Source: DASXRU01 sp039933315
GTDB taxonomy: Bacteria; Acidobacteriota; Blastocatellia; Pyrinomonadales; Pyrinomonadaceae
Assembly: GCA_039933315.1 (NCBI GenBank)
Contig: JBDTOI010000145.1
Span: 1 to 10,293 of the forward strand
Direction: 5' to 3'
Length of the DNA stretch: 10,293 nucleotides
Part shown: positions 1 through 6,760 of the stretch, piece by piece
Position numbering within the stretch: the first letter of the stretch is position 1
How the letters are laid out: every line of letters starts with the position of its first letter
Made by a program: the position numbers and the translations under genes
The notes under the pieces: generated by a model
Database searches by the model: none
Told to the model about the DNA's origin: nothing
The model's input: only the letters and a program-made list of their open reading frames with translations

Positions 1-28
1 CGCAATCCGGATTCCCCAATCGATGGGC

Positions 29-48
29 CCGCCCGCTACCGCAGGCGG
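29..48. repeat. Small GC-rich imperfect palindrome downstream of the dehydrogenase gene
   Basis: CCGCC at 29-33 pairs with GGCGG at 44-48. A C/A mismatch follows, then a GC/GC step closes a TACC loop. It lies 25 nt beyond the stop codon of the minus-strand dehydrogenase, so it would be transcribed in that gene's 3' end. No U-run follows in that direction, so I do not call it a terminator. The sequence looks like a dispersed intergenic element, but only one copy is present here. Confidence 0.4.
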
Positions 49-73
49 TTCTGACAAGATGCCTCCTGTCTTT

Positions 74-1102
74 TCACGGTCGTAAGAGTACTTTCAGCAC
101 TCCGGGTTCAGCCGCGCGATGCATTGCCTCCACGCCATCTGCCAGCTGGTACTCTTCGCTAATTAGACTCTCCACGTCCACCAGGTTTTGCTGCAATAGA
201 CGCAGCGCCGGCGCCATGCGACCGCAGCGTGAGCCGACCACGGTGATCTCATCTACTACTAAACGCGCCGCATCAATCTCTGTCGTGCCATGAAAAGTTG
301 ATTTCAGGATCAGCACGCCACGCGGTTGCAGGAGATCGAGCGCCAGGGTAAAGCCGGAGGCTGAGCCCGAGGCTTCGACCACCGAGTTGAACTGGCGCGC
401 GCGCTTGCGTGCCTCATCTACTGTCGCTGTTTCGATGCCGCGTTGCGACGCGAGGCGCAGCTTCTCAGGATGCTTGCCCACCAGCACAACTAGCGCGCCG
501 GAAATCGCCAACAGCTGGGCACACAATAGGCCAAGCTTTCCGTCGCCAATCACAGCGACCGTGGTGGCTTCGGTAATGGCAGCTCGCTCGAGTATCCCGC
601 ACGCTGCAGCGAGGGGCTCAGCAAAGACTGCCTGGTGGTCTGTAACTTCCTCCGGGACCGCAAGTAGATTGCGCGCAGGCAGTCGCACAAATTCGGCATG
701 CGCGCCATCGCGCCCGACAATCCCGAGCACCGTACGAGTCGCACAGTGGCGAGGGTCACCGGCCAGGCAGAGATCGCAATGCCCGCAACCCGCGTTTATC
801 TCGCCGACAACTCGCTGTCCAGGCAGTAGCCCGATCGTCAGGAAGGGCTCCTCCACGTCTGAAATGGCTCCAACCGACGCAACCTGAGCCCTCCCTGACG
901 GTCGGGCTTCTGCCAGGCTCTCAACGATCCCGACGAACTCGTGGCCGAGCGTGCCCTGGAAGCCTGCATAGCCACGACTGATTTCCAGATCCGTGTTGCA
1001 GATGCCCGAGAGCGTGACCCGCACGATTGCCTCCCCATTCACGAGTGGTCGGGGCAAGTCTGCAATGTAGAGATTCTTGTTTTCGTACCGCAGAGCTTTC
1101 AT
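74..1102 (-). CDS. Zinc-dependent medium-chain alcohol dehydrogenase family protein
   Basis: 342-aa cytosolic oxidoreductase of the medium-chain dehydrogenase/reductase family (GroES-like domain followed by a Rossmann domain). It probably oxidises an alcohol or polyol with NAD(P); the substrate cannot be read from the sequence. Catalytic-zinc ligands are visible as Cys35 (GICNTD), His54-Glu55 (GHEF) and Glu162 (EPLA). The structural-zinc cysteines are 106, 109, 112 and 120. The nucleotide-binding turn is GDGKLG at 186-191. The end of the second Rossmann strand reads VLVGKH without the usual acidic residue, which hints at NADP preference. Residues about 62-93 form an insertion between GIVE and LPGQRV, where relatives usually have a short turn. 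No Shine-Dalgarno is visible before the ATG at 1102; a heptamer repeat starts 4 nt upstream instead. It may be co-transcribed with the two minus-strand genes upstream or have its own promoter. Confidence 0.9.
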   Translation of the reverse strand: MKALRYENKNLYIADLPRPLVNGEAIVRVTLSGICNTDLEISRGYAGFQGTLGHEFVGIVESLAEARPSGRAQVASVGAISDVEEPFLTIGLLPGQRVVGEINAGCGHCDLCLAGDPRHCATRTVLGIVGRDGAHAEFVRLPARNLLAVPEEVTDHQAVFAEPLAAACGILERAAITEATTVAVIGDGKLGLLCAQLLAISGALVVLVGKHPEKLRLASQRGIETATVDEARKRARQFNSVVEASGSASGFTLALDLLQPRGVLILKSTFHGTTEIDAARLVVDEITVVGSRCGRMAPALRLLQQNLVDVESLISEEYQLADGVEAMHRAAEPGVLKVLLRP

Positions 1103-1106
1103 GATA

Positions 1107-1207
1107 TCTAGAGGCTAGGGGCTAGAGACTAGAGGCTAAGAGCCGGCTGTTAAAGGCAACACTTCAAATCAACGTAATCTGAACTTAACTAGTCTCTAGC
1201 CTCTAGA
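1107..1207. repeat. Inverted pair of degenerate heptamer repeats filling an intergenic gap
   Basis: The left arm (1107-1140) reads with a 7-nt period: TAGAGGC, TAGGGGC, TAGAGAC, TAGAGGC. The right arm (1189-1207) is the reverse complement of 19 nt of the left arm with one heptamer (1119-1125) deleted. About 50 nt of non-repeat sequence separate the arms. The arms sit at the very edges of the gap, 4 nt from the dehydrogenase start codon and 2 nt from the neighbouring stop codon. A transcript would fold into a hairpin with a 7-nt bulge. The pattern recalls the short tandemly repeated heptanucleotides (STRR) known from cyanobacteria; kinship is not implied. Confidence 0.8.
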
Positions 1208-1209
1208 TT

Positions 1210-1719
1210 TCAAAAGACTTTCGAGCGCCCGTACGCGTTCTCCGCCGTCAACTCAACGCTCTGCCGCCGGCCGGCCACATTGATTGGCAAGCGCCACTCG
1301 ATCTCATTATCGCCGGAGAGTTGCGCCACCAGCCACCAGGCTCCCTGGGGAACGTTAACGGTTGTTTGGCCTTGCTTATCGAGCCGGCCCTTCAATGGTG
1401 AGCGTCCATCCATCCGGCGTTTCAGAAAGTCTTCGAAGGTCGTGCCCGCATGCGGTTTGGAAAGAAATTCCCGCTGCACCGCAGAAACATCAACCGGATA
1501 GAGATTGACAGCGACATCCAGCCTCCCCTGAAAGTTCGAGGGCTGGCGCAACACGATCTGCAGAGTAGTCTCCGCAGCCGATCTGATTGCGTTTCCCGCA
1601 TCCGGCTCTTCGACAGGGAGATTGCGATAAACACTCCAACCAGCCATCAGCAGCGCTACCGGCAGAGCAGTGCGCAACAACACCAGCAGAATCTCTCTTA
1701 CGGGGCCTTCGATCTTCAC
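1210..1719 (-). CDS. Membrane-anchored protein of unknown function downstream of cytochrome c
   Basis: 169-aa protein that I do not recognise. It starts at a GTG (positions 1717-1719). A single hydrophobic segment at roughly residues 8-27 (ILLVLLRTALPVALLMAGW) follows a short charged N-terminus, so it is probably an inner-membrane anchor with the remainder outside the cytoplasm. The C-terminal half is rich in alternating hydrophobic and polar stretches (for example TTVNVPQGAWWLVAQL and EIEWRLPINV), which suggests a small beta-sandwich. There are no cysteines and no recognisable catalytic motif. The gene begins 7 nt after the cytochrome c stop codon on the same strand, so the two are almost certainly one transcript. 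A role linked to the cytochrome is inference from that spacing only. Confidence 0.7.
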   Translation of the reverse strand: MKIEGPVREILLVLLRTALPVALLMAGWSVYRNLPVEEPDAGNAIRSAAETTLQIVLRQPSNFQGRLDVAVNLYPVDVSAVQREFLSKPHAGTTFEDFLKRRMDGRSPLKGRLDKQGQTTVNVPQGAWWLVAQLSGDNEIEWRLPINVAGRRQSVELTAENAYGRSKVF

Positions 1720-1726
1720 GAGTTGC

Positions 1727-2104
1727 CTATCGCTTAAACTGCCTGGCGTAACTTACCAGCGCATCTATCTGCGTGTCGGAAAGCTTCTTGTTGAACCCGG
1801 GCATGTTGCTGCCTCGCCCGTTATTGATGGAGTTGAATATGCGCTCGTCACTAACGCTGTCCTGCCATTCGGGAGCGGTCAGATTACGCGTGTGGGTCCG
1901 CCTTCCTTTGGATGTCTTTGCTCGTCCGACACTGTCATGACAAATGGCACAGTGTTTGGTAAACAGCGCCCGCGCGTCGCTGTTGTTCTGCAAACCTCCG
2001 CCTGCCGCTGAGGCTGATGACGAAATCTGCGAACCATAAAACAATCCGGCGACAGTCACGACAAATGCGATTACGATCGTGGCTAGCCCGGTCAATGAGA
2101 TCAT
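1727..2104 (-). CDS. Membrane-anchored class I cytochrome c
   Basis: Small monohaem c-type cytochrome, an electron carrier facing the periplasm. The haem-attachment motif CAICH is at residues 66-70 of the longest possible protein (139 aa from an ATG at 2146), and the likely distal ligand is Met115 in NMPGF. A hydrophobic helix (about 16-37 of the long form) serves as an uncleaved anchor or signal peptide. I prefer the start at ATG 2104 (125 aa), or GTG 2107 just before it. On the message, AAAGGA lies 8-11 nt upstream of these codons, whereas the ATG at 2146 has no ribosome-binding site. A Ser/Ala/Gly-rich linker separates helix and haem domain. The redox partner is not encoded in the window. 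The gene is divergent from purF. Confidence 0.88.
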   Translation of the reverse strand: MISLTGLATIVIAFVVTVAGLFYGSQISSSASAAGGGLQNNSDARALFTKHCAICHDSVGRAKTSKGRRTHTRNLTAPEWQDSVSDERIFNSINNGRGSNMPGFNKKLSDTQIDALVSYARQFKR

Positions 2105-2145
2105 CACGGGTCGGTTCCTTTCTCGGTCTGCTCTTGAGTTTTGCA

Positions 2146-2194
2146 TGATACCGAAGCTGACGCTGTTTGGGTATCACGCGCGCCCTGCGGCGCG
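2146..2194. promoter_or_regulatory. Dyad sequences in the divergent cytochrome/purF spacer
   Basis: Two dyads lie between the divergent genes. TGATACC (2146-2152) and GGTATCA (2170-2176) are perfect 7-bp inverted arms 17 nt apart. CGCGCC (2179-2184) and GGCGCG (2189-2194) form a 6-bp stem with a 4-nt loop. The first could be a repressor or activator site, or a hairpin in the cytochrome 5' leader; no regulator can be named. Its position upstream of the preferred cytochrome start is consistent with a regulatory role. Confidence 0.3.
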
Positions 2195-2200
2195 GGCGGG

Positions 2201-2227
2201 TTGAAAGCAAACAGAATGCGCGATAAT
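2201..2227 (+). promoter_or_regulatory. Candidate sigma-70-type promoter for purF
   Basis: TTGAAA at 2201-2206 resembles a -35 box and GATAAT at 2222-2227 resembles a -10 box. Their spacing is 15 nt, shorter than the preferred 17. The -10 match is good and lies about 40 nt before the possible leader ORF and 60 nt before purF. No PurR-like operator was recognised. Confidence 0.4.
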
Positions 2228-2265
2228 CTCAACGCTCAACGCTGCAGCAGTTTTAGGAAGACTCG

Positions 2266-2289
2266 ATGGCCAGGAACACCAGGGGATGA
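2266..2289 (+). CDS. Possible 7-codon leader ORF coupled to purF
   Basis: An ATG at 2266 follows a strong Shine-Dalgarno (TAGGAAG, 2254-2260) with 5 nt spacing. It encodes MARNTRG and ends in a TGA (2287-2289) that overlaps the purF ATG as ATGA. The purF start has only a weaker AGGA (2272-2275) 10 nt upstream, so ribosomes finishing the leader could restart on purF. Two AGG Arg codons fall in seven. This is read directly from sequence; translation is unproven and chance is possible for so short an ORF. Confidence 0.35.
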   Translation: MARNTRG

Positions 2290-3710
2290 AGACATTGCAA
2301 TTAGACAAATTTCGTGACGAGTGCGGCGTGTTCGGAATTCACGGTCACCCCGAGGCGGCCCGTATGACATATCTCGGGCTCTATGCTTTGCAGCACCGCG
2401 GTCAGGAGTCTTGCGGGATTGTCGCATCGGATGGGACGTTGCTGCGATCAGAGCGGGCTATGGGCCTGGTTTCTGACGTGTTTGATCAGGCCCGATTGGA
2501 TCGGCTGCACGGGGATACGGCGATTGGCCACGTTCGCTATTCGACCGCGGGCGAAGTTTCAATTCGCGAAGCGCAACCGTTTCTGGTTATTTGCCAGCAC
2601 GGCCAAATCGCCGTCTGTCACAACGGCAACCTGCCGTTCGCCAAGGAAGAACGGAAAAGGCTGGAACGCGATGGCGCAATCTTTTCCTCCACCTCGGACA
2701 CTGAAGTAGTGCTGCACGGCGTCGCGCGATCTTCCGCTCCGGTCACGGAAGCGATTCCCGATGTTCTGCGCGAGACGGAAGGCGCCTTCTCCATGCTCTT
2801 TCTGACACCGTCTTCGCTGATTGCGATTCGTGATCCCAGGGGCTTTCGGCCGCTGGCACTGGGCCGGCTGGGGGACGCGTGGGTGGTCGCTTCGGAAACT
2901 TGCGCTTTCGATCTAATCGATGCCCGCTACGTACGTGACGTCGAGCCCGGCGAGATGATTGTCATCGATGAAAACGGGTTGCGCTCTTCGCATCCTTTGC
3001 GCGCTAAAGAGCATTCCATGTGCATCTTCGAACATGTTTATTTCGCGCGGCCCGATTCATTGATCTACGGCCGGTCGGTAAATCAGTCGCGCCATCGCAT
3101 GGGCCGACGGCTGGCCATCGAACATCCGGCGGAGGCGGACATGGTGGTGCCCGTGCCGGATTCCGGGGTGGCCGCGGCCATTGGCTATGCGGCTGAGAGC
3201 GGCATCACTTATCGCCAGGGGCTGGTGCGCAATCATTACATCGGCCGCACCTTCATCGAACCGAAACAGTCGATCCGTTCCTTTGGCGTGCGTATCAAGC
3301 TCAATCCCGTGCGGCATCTGATCGAAGGCAAGCGCCTGGTCCTGATTGACGATTCAATTGTGCGCGGCACTACTTCGAAAAAGATTGTGCAGATGATTCG
3401 CGAAGCGGGCGCGGCGGAGATACACATGCGCATCTCCTGCCCACCGACAATCAGTCCTTGTTATTACGGAGTGGATACGCCGAATAAAGCTGACTTGATT
3501 GCGGCCCAGATGTCTGTCGAGGAAATTAGAAAGTTTATCGGCGCCGACTCGCTCGGTTACCTCTCACTCGAAGGCATGCTGGCCGCTACCAGCATCAACG
3601 CCGATTCCGCCTGCGTGGCCTGCTGGAACGAACGCTATCCGACTCGGATTACGCAAGAGGCCGAGACGATGCACTCGCGCGAGATGGCGACGCTGCAATC
3701 AGAGATCTAA
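2286..3710 (+). CDS. purF: Amidophosphoribosyltransferase (first step of de novo purine synthesis)
   Basis: 474-aa cytosolic enzyme that converts PRPP and glutamine to 5-phosphoribosylamine, committing carbon to purines. The N-terminal Ntn-hydrolase glutaminase domain begins after a 12-residue propeptide: Cys13 in DECGVFGI is the nucleophile exposed by processing, and QHRGQES follows. The C-terminal phosphoribosyltransferase domain carries the PRPP loop VLIDDSIVRGTT, with the Asp pair at 355-356. Cysteines at 246, 385 (or 392), 443 and 446 match the [4Fe-4S] ligand pattern of Bacillus subtilis-type PurF, so this is the oxygen-sensitive Fe-S class. Length is normal for the family. A short coupled leader may precede it. 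The next gene begins 2 nt after the stop, implying co-transcription. Confidence 0.97.
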   Translation: MKTLQLDKFRDECGVFGIHGHPEAARMTYLGLYALQHRGQESCGIVASDGTLLRSERAMGLVSDVFDQARLDRLHGDTAIGHVRYSTAGEVSIREAQPFLVICQHGQIAVCHNGNLPFAKEERKRLERDGAIFSSTSDTEVVLHGVARSSAPVTEAIPDVLRETEGAFSMLFLTPSSLIAIRDPRGFRPLALGRLGDAWVVASETCAFDLIDARYVRDVEPGEMIVIDENGLRSSHPLRAKEHSMCIFEHVYFARPDSLIYGRSVNQSRHRMGRRLAIEHPAEADMVVPVPDSGVAAAIGYAAESGITYRQGLVRNHYIGRTFIEPKQSIRSFGVRIKLNPVRHLIEGKRLVLIDDSIVRGTTSKKIVQMIREAGAAEIHMRISCPPTISPCYYGVDTPNKADLIAAQMSVEEIRKFIGADSLGYLSLEGMLAATSINADSACVACWNERYPTRITQEAETMHSREMATLQSEI

Positions 3711-3712
3711 AC

Positions 3713-4276
3713 GTGACCAGGCAAAACCATTTCGCTGGCAAGCTTGCCGTCACGGCATTCCTGCTACTTATATTCAGCAATTGGAATAAGGTACCGGCAA
3801 CTCTTTCTCAACAGCGATTAGCCGAACAGCCTATCCCGGTCGATTACCTGCAGGTGCCTGAGCTGCCCCTGAGTATCTCAATGCCTGCGGTGGAGAAGAC
3901 GGAGAAGGGTTATCTCTTGCGATGTTCCGCGGCGAACAGTTCCAGCGAGCAATTGCTTGGCGTAACATTTCTCATCCTGGTGCTTGATCCTGAAAACAAG
4001 GTGCGCGGCCGCGGCAGTTGGAGCTCGGGTGTGCGCGTGCCTGCCTATGCCACCACGAGACTTTCGATCAAGCTACCGCTCACGCTTTCGATTAAGAGCC
4101 GGTACCGCGTGGTGCTGGCGCCGGAGCAACTCATTGGCAGCGAATCAATCTGGCAGGTCATGAAGGCCCGCGAACTAACCGAAGCCTATGCCAGGGGCGA
4201 CGAATATGTGATGCCAAAAGTGCGCCGCGTCGCGAATCAGGTTGATCCCCCAACGGTGGAACAGGTGATCTATTAA
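3713..4276 (+). CDS. Exported or membrane-anchored protein of unknown function behind purF
   Basis: 187-aa protein, not recognised. It starts with GTG two nt after the purF stop, so translation is probably coupled. Residues about 8-23 (AGKLAVTAFLLLIFSN) form a hydrophobic signal or anchor. The rest looks like one extracytoplasmic beta-rich domain: after LPLSISMPAVEKTEKGYLL come alternating strands such as LLGVTFLILVLDPENKV and RLSIKLPLTLSIKSRYRVVL. This resembles small immunoglobulin-like domains, but the comparison is only by eye. The only cysteine is in the early RCSAAN stretch. No catalytic motif is seen. Nothing links it functionally to purines except position. Confidence 0.75.
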   Translation: MTRQNHFAGKLAVTAFLLLIFSNWNKVPATLSQQRLAEQPIPVDYLQVPELPLSISMPAVEKTEKGYLLRCSAANSSSEQLLGVTFLILVLDPENKVRGRGSWSSGVRVPAYATTRLSIKLPLTLSIKSRYRVVLAPEQLIGSESIWQVMKARELTEAYARGDEYVMPKVRRVANQVDPPTVEQVIY

Positions 4277-4281
4277 TGTTC

Positions 4282-4358
4282 ACAGGATTGGAATACCAAC
4301 CGCTCGGTTAGTTGGCGCGACTCTTAACTGTTTATCATGTAAATCCAGTTAATCCTGT
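4282..4358. repeat. Intergenic inverted repeat with a decamer direct repeat
   Basis: ACAGGATT (4282-4289) and AATCCTGT (4351-4358) are perfect 8-bp inverted arms. The right side also shows a 10-nt period (AAATCCAGTT then AATCCTGTC). A second dyad, CCAAC 4296-4300 and GTTGG 4311-4315, lies inside. It occupies most of the 115-nt gap between the exported protein and the MBL hydrolase. There is no T-run after the stems, so terminator function is doubtful. Confidence 0.45.
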
Positions 4359-4391
4359 CGAAGAACTCATCGGGAACTCTTTGAGGAATAT

Positions 4392-5555
4392 GTGAAGCGA
4401 CCCACACGCGGATGCGGATGTGCGATTGCCGTGCTCGTGCTCTTATTGGCCGGGGGCGCGGTAGCGTTTTGGAAGTTTGGCTGGCCGGCGTGGAAGACTC
4501 GTCTGCCGCCACCTTCCGGAGGCGAACTCCAGATTCACGTGCTCGACGTGGGGCCGGTGCAGGGCGATTCAATTCTGATCATATCGCCCACCGGCAAATC
4601 AGTGCTGGTCGATGCTGGTGACCAGGGCCGGGCCAGGATCGTTCTCGAGGCTCTCAAGCGACATAACGTCGCGGCTCTGGATTACTTCATCGCCACGCAT
4701 CCCCATCCCGATCATATTGGCGGCGCGGCTGAAGTACTGAAGGGTATTAAGGTGGGTACGATCATCGATAACGGCGTGGATCTTTCCCCGCCGGCGCCCA
4801 CACCTTCGCCCGGAAAACAGTCAGGCAAAGGTGCGGCGAACTCTGCCGGCAAAGAATCGGCGCCCAAACAAAAGGGCAAGGCCAAAACTGTTACGGGCTT
4901 CTTCGATGATTACAAGGAAGCCGTAAAGCAGAGCGGCGCTCAATACGAAAAGGCGGAGTTCGGAAAGAAATATGATCTGGGTGGTGGCACGCGCCTGACG
5001 GTGCTGGGACCAACGGAGCCTTACCTCACGAAGGAGAAGATGAGAGCAGGCGGCAACGACGTAAATGCAAACTCCGTCGTGCTGCGCCTGGACTACGGTG
5101 AGTTTTCGATGCTGCTGATGGGAGATGCGGAAGCGCAATCTGAAGACCGCCTGATGTCGAAAGACATCGACTTGAATGCCAGGGTTTTGAAAGTGGCGCA
5201 TCACGGATCGAAATATGCCACTTCGGAGAGTTTCCTTGAACGAGTAAAACCGGAGGTGGCGGTAATTTCCGACGGCGCCTGGAACCGCTATGGCCATCCG
5301 TCGCCGTTGGTGCTTAATCGCCTGAAGGCAGTGGGCGCGAAAGTGTTTCGCACCGATCTGCAGGCTGAGATTTCCATTACCACTCGCGGCAAAGGCAACC
5401 CGGCTTATACAGTCAAACCCGCGAAGGAAGCGGAGAGCGACGTGTGGGTGGGACGCGAGGCGCAGAAGGACGACTCGTCACGATCGGGCTTCATCGCCTA
5501 CGGTGATTTCGGGCCCCCGCCAAAACCGAAACCGGTTAAGCCCGAGAAGAAATGA
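4392..5555 (+). CDS. Membrane-anchored ComEC-like metallo-beta-lactamase-fold hydrolase
   Basis: 387-aa protein with an N-terminal helix (about 11-27) and an extracytoplasmic MBL-fold domain related to the C-terminal hydrolase domain of the DNA-uptake protein ComEC. The metal motif is HPHPDH at 103-108. Also present are the DVGPVQGDS entry motif (52-60), VLVDAGD (71-77), LLMGDAE and the HHGS signature at 270-273. Its ComEC-like neighbours suggest phosphodiesterase or nuclease activity, but the substrate is unknown. There is no channel (Competence) domain, so it is not ComEC itself. A Pro/Lys/Gly/Ala-rich linker at about 132-165 interrupts the domain, and the C-terminus is a Pro/Lys tail. GTG 4392 is the only plausible start after the in-frame TAA at 4350; GAGGA lies 4 nt upstream. 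Confidence 0.88.
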   Translation: MKRPTRGCGCAIAVLVLLLAGGAVAFWKFGWPAWKTRLPPPSGGELQIHVLDVGPVQGDSILIISPTGKSVLVDAGDQGRARIVLEALKRHNVAALDYFIATHPHPDHIGGAAEVLKGIKVGTIIDNGVDLSPPAPTPSPGKQSGKGAANSAGKESAPKQKGKAKTVTGFFDDYKEAVKQSGAQYEKAEFGKKYDLGGGTRLTVLGPTEPYLTKEKMRAGGNDVNANSVVLRLDYGEFSMLLMGDAEAQSEDRLMSKDIDLNARVLKVAHHGSKYATSESFLERVKPEVAVISDGAWNRYGHPSPLVLNRLKAVGAKVFRTDLQAEISITTRGKGNPAYTVKPAKEAESDVWVGREAQKDDSSRSGFIAYGDFGPPPKPKPVKPEKK

Positions 5556-5657
5556 TTGTAGGGGCGACACTCCGTGGCCGCCCCTCCCTTGCGACCGTTT
5601 GTTAAGAAACGTCTCGCTACCAAAACCAGGGGCGGCCACGGAGTGCCGCCCCTACAA
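5556..5657. repeat. 102-nt foldback element made of two inverted REP-like copies
   Basis: Two 30-nt arms, 5556-5585 and 5628-5657, are inverted copies with one mismatch in 30. Each arm is itself a palindrome, AGGGGCGGC then an 8-nt loop then GCCGCCCCT, with the left arm carrying A for G at one stem position. The 42-nt centre continues the dyad: GCGA/TCGC (5591-5594, 5614-5617) and CGTTT/AAACG (5596-5600, 5607-5611). The whole gap can therefore fold as one long hairpin. It starts on the base after the MBL-hydrolase stop and ends 4 nt before the purM ATG. Further copies lie at 6691-6720 and 6995-7023. It contains no ORF. Confidence 0.93.
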
Positions 5658-5661
5658 ACTA

Positions 5662-6696
5662 ATGACACGACCAGTAACCTACAGCGATGCCGGCGTTGAT
5701 ATCGACGCCGCCACTCGCGCCACTAACAAGATCAAAGAATTGGCCAGCGCGACCTTCAACGCGCGCACGCTTTCTGAGATCGGCAGCTTTGGCGGCATGT
5801 TTGATGGCGCCTTTCCCAATTTGCCACAGCCGATTCTGGTAGCCTCCGCAGACGGAGTCGGCACTAAACTAAAAATCGCTTTCGCGACGAACACGCATAA
5901 CACTATCGGGCGAGATCTGGTTAACCACTGTACGAATGACATTTTAGTGCAGGGCGCGCGGCCTCTTTTCTTTCTCGACTATATCGCCACCGGAAAGCTG
6001 ACGCCGGAAACTGTGGCCGGCATAGTTGAAGGCATCGCGAACGGCTGTCGCGAGAACGGTTGCGTGTTGCTGGGTGGCGAGACTGCCGAGATGCCCGGAT
6101 TCTATGCGGATGGCGAGTACGACGTCGCCGGCTTCATCGTAGGCGTCGTCGATCGGGCCAGGGTGATTGATGGAAAGAGAATAGAGCCAGGGGATATTTT
6201 GCTGGCGCTGCCATCGGTGGGCCTGCACACAAATGGCTACTCGCTTGCTCGCAAACTCTTTTTCGAGCTGGCCGGATACACTGCCGATACCTATCTGCCG
6301 GAGCTTAACTCCACAGTGGGCGCCGCGCTGCTGCAGCCACACCTCAGCTACCTGCGACCTCTGGAAGGATTGCTCGACGCCGGTTCAATCAAAGGACTGG
6401 CGCACATTACCGGCGGCGGCCTTACCGATAACGTCCCGCGCATATTGCCTGAGGGAACGGCAGTTCAGATCAAGCGCGGCGCCTGGCCGGTGCTGCCGAT
6501 TTTCACACTCATGCAGCAACTGGGAAACATTGCGAACGCCGAGATGTTTCGCGCCTTCAACATGGGCGTCGGCATGGTGATCGTTTCGGCCGCGTCAGAC
6601 GCGCCCACCATCACATCCCATTTCGCAAGCCGGGGCGAGCAGTGTTATCAGATAGGCCAAGTCGTAGCCGGCCATCAGAGTGTCCAATACTTGTAG
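5662..6696 (+). CDS. purM: Phosphoribosylformylglycinamidine cyclo-ligase (AIR synthetase)
   Basis: 344-aa cytosolic enzyme that closes the imidazole ring: FGAM plus ATP gives aminoimidazole ribonucleotide, the fifth step of the pathway begun by PurF. Family motifs are clear: SFGGMFD (42-48), ADGVGTK (63-69), GRDLVNHCTNDILVQGA, and GGETAEMPG (138-146), followed by the C-terminal AIRS domain. Length agrees with the usual 340-350 aa. An ATG-initiated reading from 5503 would add 53 residues encoded by the repeat element and the MBL gene, so I take ATG 5662. That start has no Shine-Dalgarno; the 30-nt arm of the foldback element ends 4 nt before it. The last codon and stop (TTG TAG) belong to another repeat copy. 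Confidence 0.95.
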   Translation: MTRPVTYSDAGVDIDAATRATNKIKELASATFNARTLSEIGSFGGMFDGAFPNLPQPILVASADGVGTKLKIAFATNTHNTIGRDLVNHCTNDILVQGARPLFFLDYIATGKLTPETVAGIVEGIANGCRENGCVLLGGETAEMPGFYADGEYDVAGFIVGVVDRARVIDGKRIEPGDILLALPSVGLHTNGYSLARKLFFELAGYTADTYLPELNSTVGAALLQPHLSYLRPLEGLLDAGSIKGLAHITGGGLTDNVPRILPEGTAVQIKRGAWPVLPIFTLMQQLGNIANAEMFRAFNMGVGMVIVSAASDAPTITSHFASRGEQCYQIGQVVAGHQSVQYL

Positions 6697-6720
6697 GGGC
6701 GGCACTCCGTGGCCGCCCCT
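6691..6720 (+). repeat. REP-like repeat copy overlapping the purM stop codon
   Basis: A 30-nt copy identical to the reverse complement of 5628-5657 and differing at one base from 5556-5585. Its first six bases are the Leu codon and TAG stop of purM. It has the same 9-bp stem (AGGGGCGGC/GCCGCCCCT) and could protect the 3' end of the purM message or weaken downstream transcription. Confidence 0.92.
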
Positions 6721-6760
6721 CGGATTGTCTGCCACTCAAGCTCCACCGAGATTCAAGCTT

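Noticed and set aside
5556..5657. Rho-independent terminator between the MBL gene and purM
   Set aside because: The stems are strong, but no T-run follows on either strand; it is better explained as a REP-type foldback repeat.
5503..5661. 53-residue N-terminal extension of purM
   Set aside because: It is encoded by the end of the MBL gene in another frame and by the foldback repeat. PurM family length and motifs fit the start at 5662.
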